A stretch of DNA of 34,169 nt, from positions 1 through 34,169 of the forward strand of contig NZ_SLZU01000030.1 in assembly GCF_004342065.1 (NCBI RefSeq), read 5' to 3'. Positions within the stretch are counted from its first letter, which is position 1; each line of letters starts with the position of its first letter. Positions 29,440 through 34,169 of this stretch are shown in pieces. A program made the position numbers and the translations under genes. This DNA is from Primorskyibacter sedentarius (GTDB taxonomy: Bacteria > Pseudomonadota > Alphaproteobacteria > Rhodobacterales > Rhodobacteraceae). Below the pieces are notes generated by a model. It had not been told where the DNA came from. It saw only the letters and a list, made by a program, of their open reading frames with translations, and did no database searches.

Positions 29440-30987
29440 GTGACAACCGTAGAGGATGCGCTGCACAGCGCCAATAATCCTGTGCCTAACAGGCCAGTGA
29501 CGGACCGCCGGATGCAACTGATCAGCATCGCGATCATCGTGGTTTCGGCCTTTTTACTGATTGCGTTCCCGGAACAGGGCAAGGCGACGCTGGACGCGAC
29601 GTTCAAGTGGATGACCAACAGTTTCGATTTCGCCTTTCTGGGAGTCGGCTTCGGTGCGCTGATCTTTGTCATCTGGCTTGCTGCCTCACGCTTTGGCGCC
29701 ATCAAGCTCGGGGATGTCGACACCGCGCCTGAGTTCACTTGGTCTGCATGGGGTGCAATGGTGTTCCTTGCCGGGATCGCCTCAGGGCTGATGCTTTGGG
29801 CGGGAACGGAATGGGCCTATCATTATTCATGGACACCTTTCGGGCTCGAAGCCGGAACACCGCAGATGTTCACCGTGGGCCAGGCGTATGGCATTTTCCA
29901 CTGGGGGCCGACCGCCTGGGCGCTATATTGCATCCCCTCCGTGGCAATGTCCTATATCTATTATGTCCGCAAGCGCCACATCTACAAGGTCAGCGAAGCC
30001 TGTCGAGGTGCGCTTGGCGATATCGTTGATGGACCCGTCGGTCAGGTGATCGACTACATGTTCATCTTTGGAATCCTCGGTGCTGCGGCGACCTCTCTAG
30101 GGCTTGGCACCCCCATGATCGGCGGCGCGCTGGCCAGCGTGTTTGGGATCGAACCGAACCTTTACCTCGACGTCGCAATCATTCTTTGCTGCACCGCGAT
30201 CTTCTCGATCTCCAGCGGCCTGGGTCTGGATGACGGGATCAAGCGGCTGTCTTACGCAGGGTCGATTTTGACGCTGGCAATCATCATCTATGTGCTTTTT
30301 GCAGGCCCGACCGGCTTTATCGTTGCGCTTGGCATGGACTCCATCGCCTACACGCTCACCAATTACGTAACCATGAGCCTCTGGACCGACTCTGTAGGCC
30401 GTTCCGGCTTTCCTCAGGCTTGGACGGTATTCTACTGGGCATGGTGGGTGGCTTACGCGCCTTTCATGGGTCTCTTTGTGACGCGCATCTCGATGGGTCG
30501 GAAAATCCGTGAAGTGATCATTGGGCTGCTGACATTCGGCACGGCGGGCTGCGTCCTGTTTTATGTCGTGCTGGGTGGCTATGGGATCGACCAACAGATC
30601 AATGGCAGCCTGCCGATGGTCGATCTGGTCAACGGTCAAGGCGTCGCTCCCGCAATCATTGAGATGTTCAAGACCCTGCCCGCCAGCGGCCTTGTCCTGC
30701 TCGCCGTCGCGGTATCGGGCATCATCATGCTGGCCACGACTTTTGACTCTGCTGCCTACGTCATGGCCTGCGCATCTACAAAGGAACTGGACGAAGGCCA
30801 GGAACCAGCTCGCAGTAACCGTCTTTTCTGGTGCGGAGCTATCGCGCTGCTGCCAATGTCTTTGCTCTTTCTTGGCGGATTGAAGACGATGCAAACGGCG
30901 GTGGTCCTTGTCGGCTTACCGATCATCCTGATCATGGTCTTCATGATGATCACCACCGTGAGGTTCCTGAAACAGGACGAAGTCTGA
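29440..30987 (+). CDS. BCCT family transporter (betaine/carnitine/choline type)
   Basis: A 515-residue secondary transporter with 12 predicted helices. The family signature WTVFYWAWWVAYAPFMGLFVTRISMGRKIREV begins at residue 328. Aromatic-box residues typical of quaternary-ammonium transport are also visible (WAGTEWAYHYSW, about 105-116). It should import a betaine-like compound. Ion dependence cannot be read. GGAGGAG lies exactly six bases before GTG 29440; an upstream GTG at 29425 overlaps that site and is unlikely. It follows the FAD gene by 24 bases. Placement inside a catabolic operon, rather than with osmoprotection genes, suggests uptake for nutrition. Confidence 0.9.
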   Translation: MTTVEDALHSANNPVPNRPVTDRRMQLISIAIIVVSAFLLIAFPEQGKATLDATFKWMTNSFDFAFLGVGFGALIFVIWLAASRFGAIKLGDVDTAPEFTWSAWGAMVFLAGIASGLMLWAGTEWAYHYSWTPFGLEAGTPQMFTVGQAYGIFHWGPTAWALYCIPSVAMSYIYYVRKRHIYKVSEACRGALGDIVDGPVGQVIDYMFIFGILGAAATSLGLGTPMIGGALASVFGIEPNLYLDVAIILCCTAIFSISSGLGLDDGIKRLSYAGSILTLAIIIYVLFAGPTGFIVALGMDSIAYTLTNYVTMSLWTDSVGRSGFPQAWTVFYWAWWVAYAPFMGLFVTRISMGRKIREVIIGLLTFGTAGCVLFYVVLGGYGIDQQINGSLPMVDLVNGQGVAPAIIEMFKTLPASGLVLLAVAVSGIIMLATTFDSAAYVMACASTKELDEGQEPARSNRLFWCGAIALLPMSLLFLGGLKTMQTAVVLVGLPIILIMVFMMITTVRFLKQDEV

Positions 30988-31001
30988 GTTCCTGATACCG
31001 G

Positions 31002-31022
31002 CGGTGGCACGGCGTGCCACCG
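31002..31022. terminator. Hairpin between BCCT and first enolase-superfamily gene
   Basis: CGGTGGCAC (31002-31010), loop GGC and GTGCCACCG (31014-31022) form a perfect 9-bp stem. No T-run. Located in the 67-bp gap inside the operon, it may set unequal expression of transporter and enzymes, or stabilise an mRNA end. Confidence 0.5.
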
Positions 31023-31054
31023 TTCCCAAACCTTCCCCTTTTCGGATAAGCAAC

Positions 31055-32173
31055 ATGTCTGCAGCACTGGTCGAAGAAATCGAATTGATGGCCGTCGGTC
31101 CCGACGGCGAACGGATCACTTGGTCCTCACATCTCGGCGAGATGTACGAGGCAATGGTAATCACCCGCCTGCGCCTGTCAAACGGCGTCGAGGCGCTCTC
31201 AGGCATGACCGTCTACACCGAACACGAGTTCGACATGACGGTGTTCTCGGCAGCCTCCCTGATGGCGCCCTTCGTGCTGGGCCGCAACATCCTCGACATT
31301 CCGCAGATCTACAACATGATGCGGTCGCGGTATGTGCCGCTGAACCACCTGGCAACCTCGCTCTTCGACATTGCCTTGCATGATGGAAAGGGCAAGACGC
31401 TTGGCCTGCCAATCTACCAGATGCTGGGGGCGGTGCGTGACCGGATCATGGCCTATGCCTCGAGCCCCCTCCTGCCCGACGACGACGCCTATGTTGCCTA
31501 TTGCCGACGGATGATTGACCGCGGTTACCGGGCGATCAAAGTGCATCCATATTGCCGATTTCATGATGACATGCGGCTGGTTCAGCGCCTGCGTGAGGAA
31601 TTCACTGGTCAGGGCATCGGCTGGATTCTCGACGCCGACGCCAATTACTCGCTGAATCAGGCACTTCGGATGGGTCGCGTGCTCGATGCCTCGGGCTGGG
31701 AGTTCTTCGAGGCCCCGATCCCCGACAGCGACCTGTCGGGCTATCAGGCCCTGTCGAATGCGCTCGATACCGACGTGATCTGCGGCGGCAATTCGGTTCC
31801 CGACCTGCGGCTGATCCAGCTGGCTCTGCAGATGCGCTCCTGGGACCGCAGCCGTTTCGATGTAACCGGCATCGGCGGCTTCACCGGCGGCAACGAGGGC
31901 ATGGCGATCACCCGTGCCCATGGGATGAAATGCGAGGTTCAGAGTTGGGGTTACACCCTGACGCAGGCCGCAAACCTGCACCTAATGCTGGCCAATGAGA
32001 ATTGCGATTTCTTTGAACAGGCCGCGCCATTTGAGAAATACGAGTTCGGTGCCAAGCAGGTGATCCGCCCAGATGAAGACGGCTTTGTTCAACCCAGCGG
32101 CCTGCCGGGCCTCGGCGTCGAAATGGACTGGGATGTGATCGAGCCCTTCGTCTATGCGCGCAAAACTTTCTAG
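31055..32173 (+). CDS. Enolase-superfamily (mandelate racemase/glucarate dehydratase-like) enzyme 1
   Basis: A 372-residue enzyme with the N-terminal capping domain (about 1-125) and a C-terminal barrel. Candidate active-site residues are K162 and H164 (IKVH, where family members often have KxK), D195 with N197 (DADAN), E219 (FFEAP) and N246 (CGGN). The third metal ligand as Asn, with D and E before it, recalls the glucarate dehydratase group. Later H in ITRAHG and the WGYT segment may be catalytic. Such enzymes abstract an alpha proton of a carboxylate. ATG 31055 is chosen because the 51-base upstream extension contains part of the hairpin. In the operon it follows the BCCT transporter. Confidence 0.85.
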   Translation: MSAALVEEIELMAVGPDGERITWSSHLGEMYEAMVITRLRLSNGVEALSGMTVYTEHEFDMTVFSAASLMAPFVLGRNILDIPQIYNMMRSRYVPLNHLATSLFDIALHDGKGKTLGLPIYQMLGAVRDRIMAYASSPLLPDDDAYVAYCRRMIDRGYRAIKVHPYCRFHDDMRLVQRLREEFTGQGIGWILDADANYSLNQALRMGRVLDASGWEFFEAPIPDSDLSGYQALSNALDTDVICGGNSVPDLRLIQLALQMRSWDRSRFDVTGIGGFTGGNEGMAITRAHGMKCEVQSWGYTLTQAANLHLMLANENCDFFEQAAPFEKYEFGAKQVIRPDEDGFVQPSGLPGLGVEMDWDVIEPFVYARKTF

Positions 32174-32178
32174 GGTAC

Positions 32179-33318
32179 ATGATGGTAAAAATCGAAAAGG
32201 TTGAAGTGATATGCCTGCGCGACGCGCGGGCGGGTGACCATCAATTCGAGGGCAGCTACCAGAATGCCCTCGTGCTGCTCCATGGTGATAATGGTGAAAT
32301 CGGGATCGGAGAAAGTGACGCACCGCCCAGTGTGATCAAGGCGATTATCGAAATGCCGGACTATAATTCGCTTGCATGCGGGCTAGCGGGAATTTTGGTT
32401 GGGCAAAGTTTAGACGATCCAAGTCGGCTGACACAGGAGATGTATGAGCGCTCGCAGTGGTTCGGGCGCCATGGCGTTGTGATCCATGCGATCAGTGCGC
32501 TTGATATTGCCCTTTGGGACCTGTTTGCACGCACACAATCCAAACCGCTGCATGCGGTTCTTGGCGGCAGATATCATGACCGGTTGCCAGTCTACGCCAC
32601 AATTTACCCTCTTGAAACCAGCTGTGAAAAGATCACGGATCAGGTCGCGCCATTGCTCGCCGGCGGGTTCCAGAACCTGAAGATCTGTTCCGACGCCAGT
32701 TGGCGGGACACGCAGCTGGTGCAGCGCAAACTGACACATCTGCGCGCAGTTGTTGGGCCTGAACGCCGTCTTATGGTCGATGTCGCGCAAGAATTTCAAC
32801 GGTTCGAGGATTTCGCCCCGCTTCTGCCGCTTCTTGAGGAACTTGATTTTGCCTGGATCGAGGCGCCGTTTCCGCTTGGTAATCTAGAGGATCACGTCAG
32901 GTTGAAGGCTGCAACCATGATCCCGGTCGGAGTTGGTGACCTAGGGATGACCACATGCCGGGAGTTCGCTCCCTATCTTGCCGCAGGCGCTTTTGACATC
33001 GCGCAGCCCGACCTGACCATGTTTGGCGGCATTACCGAGGCAAGGCGACTGGTCGCTATGCTGGCCCCGACAGGGCGCCAAATCGTGCCACATGGCTACA
33101 ACACCGACATTACGATTGCGGCCAATCTGCATTTCCTTTCGTCTTTGCCACAGGGCGGCCTGATTGAGTATTCAACAAGCCCATCGCGTCTGCGCCGTGA
33201 ACTTGCGGCCGGGTTGGCTCCGGTCAACAGTGATGGTACACTCTGTGTTCCAGACACACCGGGGCTTGGCCTGACCTTGAACAGGCAGCTGGTTGAGGCA
33301 ACAAGAGTAACGGCGTGA
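32179..33318 (+). CDS. Enolase-superfamily (mandelate racemase/muconate cycloisomerase-like) enzyme 2
   Basis: A 379-residue protein in the same superfamily, clearly different from its neighbour. Candidate residues are K168-I-C170 (the second Lys of KxK is replaced by Cys), D201 (MVDVAQ, where Asn would often stand at +2), E228 (WIEAP), D254 (VGDLG) and H305 (VPHGYN) with D278 (QPDLTMFGG). It keeps three metal ligands. The replaced Lys suggests a one-base dehydratase or epimerase using His. The first ATG at 32179 is six bases past the previous stop; ATG 32182 has better spacing to AGGG. It ends overlapping GntR by four bases (GTGA). Confidence 0.85.
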   Translation: MMVKIEKVEVICLRDARAGDHQFEGSYQNALVLLHGDNGEIGIGESDAPPSVIKAIIEMPDYNSLACGLAGILVGQSLDDPSRLTQEMYERSQWFGRHGVVIHAISALDIALWDLFARTQSKPLHAVLGGRYHDRLPVYATIYPLETSCEKITDQVAPLLAGGFQNLKICSDASWRDTQLVQRKLTHLRAVVGPERRLMVDVAQEFQRFEDFAPLLPLLEELDFAWIEAPFPLGNLEDHVRLKAATMIPVGVGDLGMTTCREFAPYLAAGAFDIAQPDLTMFGGITEARRLVAMLAPTGRQIVPHGYNTDITIAANLHFLSSLPQGGLIEYSTSPSRLRRELAAGLAPVNSDGTLCVPDTPGLGLTLNRQLVEATRVTA

Positions 33319-33971
33319 CGCAAACCAGTACTTCTTCCCGCAAGACCAAGGCAGAAACCGCAGCCGAAATGCTGGAGGCGGCGATCGTCAACTGTGATAT
33401 TGAACCGGGCAGCATCGTCGCCGAAGCGGATCTGATGGAGATGCTGGACTTGGGGCGGACCCCGGTGCGCGAAGCGCTGGTCCGGCTTTCCAGTGAGAAC
33501 CTCGTCCGGCTGGGCCGCGCGGGCATTCTCATTCCTGAACTCAACGCCATGACGATGCTCAAGCTGTTAGAACTTCGCGAACCGATCGAGCGGCTGAGCA
33601 TCCAGAAGGCCGTGCAGCGTCACAACGGCGCTGACATGGAGCGCTTCGCGCAAATCCTCGCCCAATTGGAACCGCTTCCCAACAATGACCGGACGGGATT
33701 CATGGACATATTGCGCCAAATTCATACTGCGCTGGCCGAGGCTTCGAAAAACGAATTTATCCTTTCAACGATGAAAACGACCCAGGGTCTTTCCCGCCGT
33801 TTCTGGCGTTATTTCGCCACAGACGAGGATCAGCAATTCTGTACTGAACTCTACTGTGCGTTGTTGCAGGGCCTGTTGTCGGGCGACGCGGGGATACCGA
33901 TAAAAAAATCGTCGGAACTCATGACCTATTTGAGGGTCTTTACCCAACGCCAAATAGAGGCACTTGCCTAA
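33315..33971 (+). CDS. GntR-family transcriptional regulator (FCD subgroup)
   Basis: A 218-residue regulator. N-terminal winged helix (about 10-75): AEMLEAAIVNCDIEPGSIVAEADLMEMLDLGRTPVREALVRLSSENLVRL, the classic GntR wording. A helical effector domain of the FCD type follows (LRQIHTALAEASKNEFI, and SELMTYLRVFTQRQI). FCD regulators respond to carboxylates and amino-acid derivatives, typical for catabolic operons. GTG 33315 overlaps the previous stop by four bases, indicating coupling. Likely regulator of the operon, acting perhaps at 28040-28056. Confidence 0.9.
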   Translation: MTQTSTSSRKTKAETAAEMLEAAIVNCDIEPGSIVAEADLMEMLDLGRTPVREALVRLSSENLVRLGRAGILIPELNAMTMLKLLELREPIERLSIQKAVQRHNGADMERFAQILAQLEPLPNNDRTGFMDILRQIHTALAEASKNEFILSTMKTTQGLSRRFWRYFATDEDQQFCTELYCALLQGLLSGDAGIPIKKSSELMTYLRVFTQRQIEALA

Positions 33972-34075
33972 ACCGTAATGACAAAGGGATTGTAAATCGG
34001 GGAGCGGCCGTAATTTAAACAGGCATCTACGGTGGAAGTCGGTTTGACACGAAATATGATTTCGAACAGGAAAAG

Positions 34076-34169
34076 TGAACCGCCCCGGGTTTACCGGAGA
34101 GTTTCTGGTTCAATGATTAGGCTACTTTTTCGACCGCGTTCAAGTTTGCATAGAAGGCCTCCTCTGCTT
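34076..34169 (-). mobile_element. IS3-family insertion sequence, end (continues past the window)
   Basis: The terminal sequence begins TGAACCGCCCCGGGTTTACC at 34076, a typical IS3-type end. It is followed by the end of a transposase gene on the minus strand. Only this end is inside the window; the target-site duplication cannot be judged. It lies 105 bp past the GntR gene, so the catabolic operon is not interrupted. Confidence 0.8.
34117..34169 (-). CDS. IS3-family transposase, C-terminal fragment (cut by window edge)
   Basis: The minus strand from the window edge reads AEEAFYANLNAVEKVA followed by TAA (34117-34119), matching the usual end of the OrfB transposase (DDE integrase) of IS3 elements. 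The catalytic part lies outside the window, so intactness is not known. Confidence 0.75.
   Translation of the reverse strand, partial: AEEAFYANLNAVEKVA

Noticed and set aside
28081-33971. Assigning the operon to hydroxyproline-betaine catabolism
   Set aside because: The transporter and epimerase classes are compatible, but the expected demethylase and later enzymes are absent and the KxK motif is changed in both enolase-type enzymes.
1-34169. CRISPR array
   Set aside because: No short direct repeats with regular spacers; the repeats seen are dispersed and intergenic, and no cas gene is visible.

Overview
The window looks like a chromosome or large-replicon segment from a marine alphaproteobacterium of the Rhodobacteraceae (Roseobacter-type). 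The reasons are high GC with alphaproteobacterial gene styles, many GTG/TTG starts, a rhizobial-style tryptophan leader peptide, BCCT and enolase-superfamily catabolism, and dense GC-rich intergenic repeats. The genus cannot be fixed from sequence alone. The region is accessory: short transcription units of unrelated function, many separated by copies of one mosaic repeat family (about ten tracts; one block is duplicated exactly over 172 bp). The window ends inside an IS3-family element.

Layout. 1-3060: repeats alternate with small genes (a two-helix membrane protein, a divergent SRPBCC protein/HxlR regulator pair sharing a palindromic operator, a small membrane ORF). 3062-5045: a tandem-GNAT acetyltransferase divergent from a LysR regulator. 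5361-9469: a YgiC-like ATP-grasp ligase, a YgiB-like lipoprotein, a YihY membrane protein, a decayed SnoaL gene and an intact SnoaL gene. 9731-10861: an AT-rich phospholipase-D-fold nuclease-like gene, probably acquired. 11190-12381: a tryptophanyl-tRNA synthetase preceded by a 15-residue leader peptide with tandem Trp codons and a complete 1:2 / 2:3 / 3:4 attenuator. 12551-16056: an MFS transporter and a large UPF0149-domain protein. 16293-19442: four minus-strand genes of mobile-element flavour (winged-helix protein, exported small proteins). 19593-22992: a membrane protein with a DNA-binding-like N-terminus coupled to an alpha/beta hydrolase, with two small divergent ORFs. 23102-27507: a five-gene redox/SnoaL operon (DUF2218, double SnoaL, Tat-type SnoaL, QorB-like reductase, MsrQ-like haem membrane protein) divergent from a LysR gene with a dyad operator. 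28081-33971: a tight catabolic operon (FAD oxidoreductase, BCCT transporter, two enolase-superfamily enzymes, GntR regulator) that looks like uptake and breakdown of a quaternary-ammonium compound.

The strongest regulatory discovery is the trp-type attenuator on trpS: leader translation would sense charged tRNA-Trp and control the enzyme that charges it. The strongest metabolic candidate is the BCCT/enolase/FAD operon, whose substrate I cannot name. The repeat tracts appear to delimit gene modules and deserve a genome-wide look.
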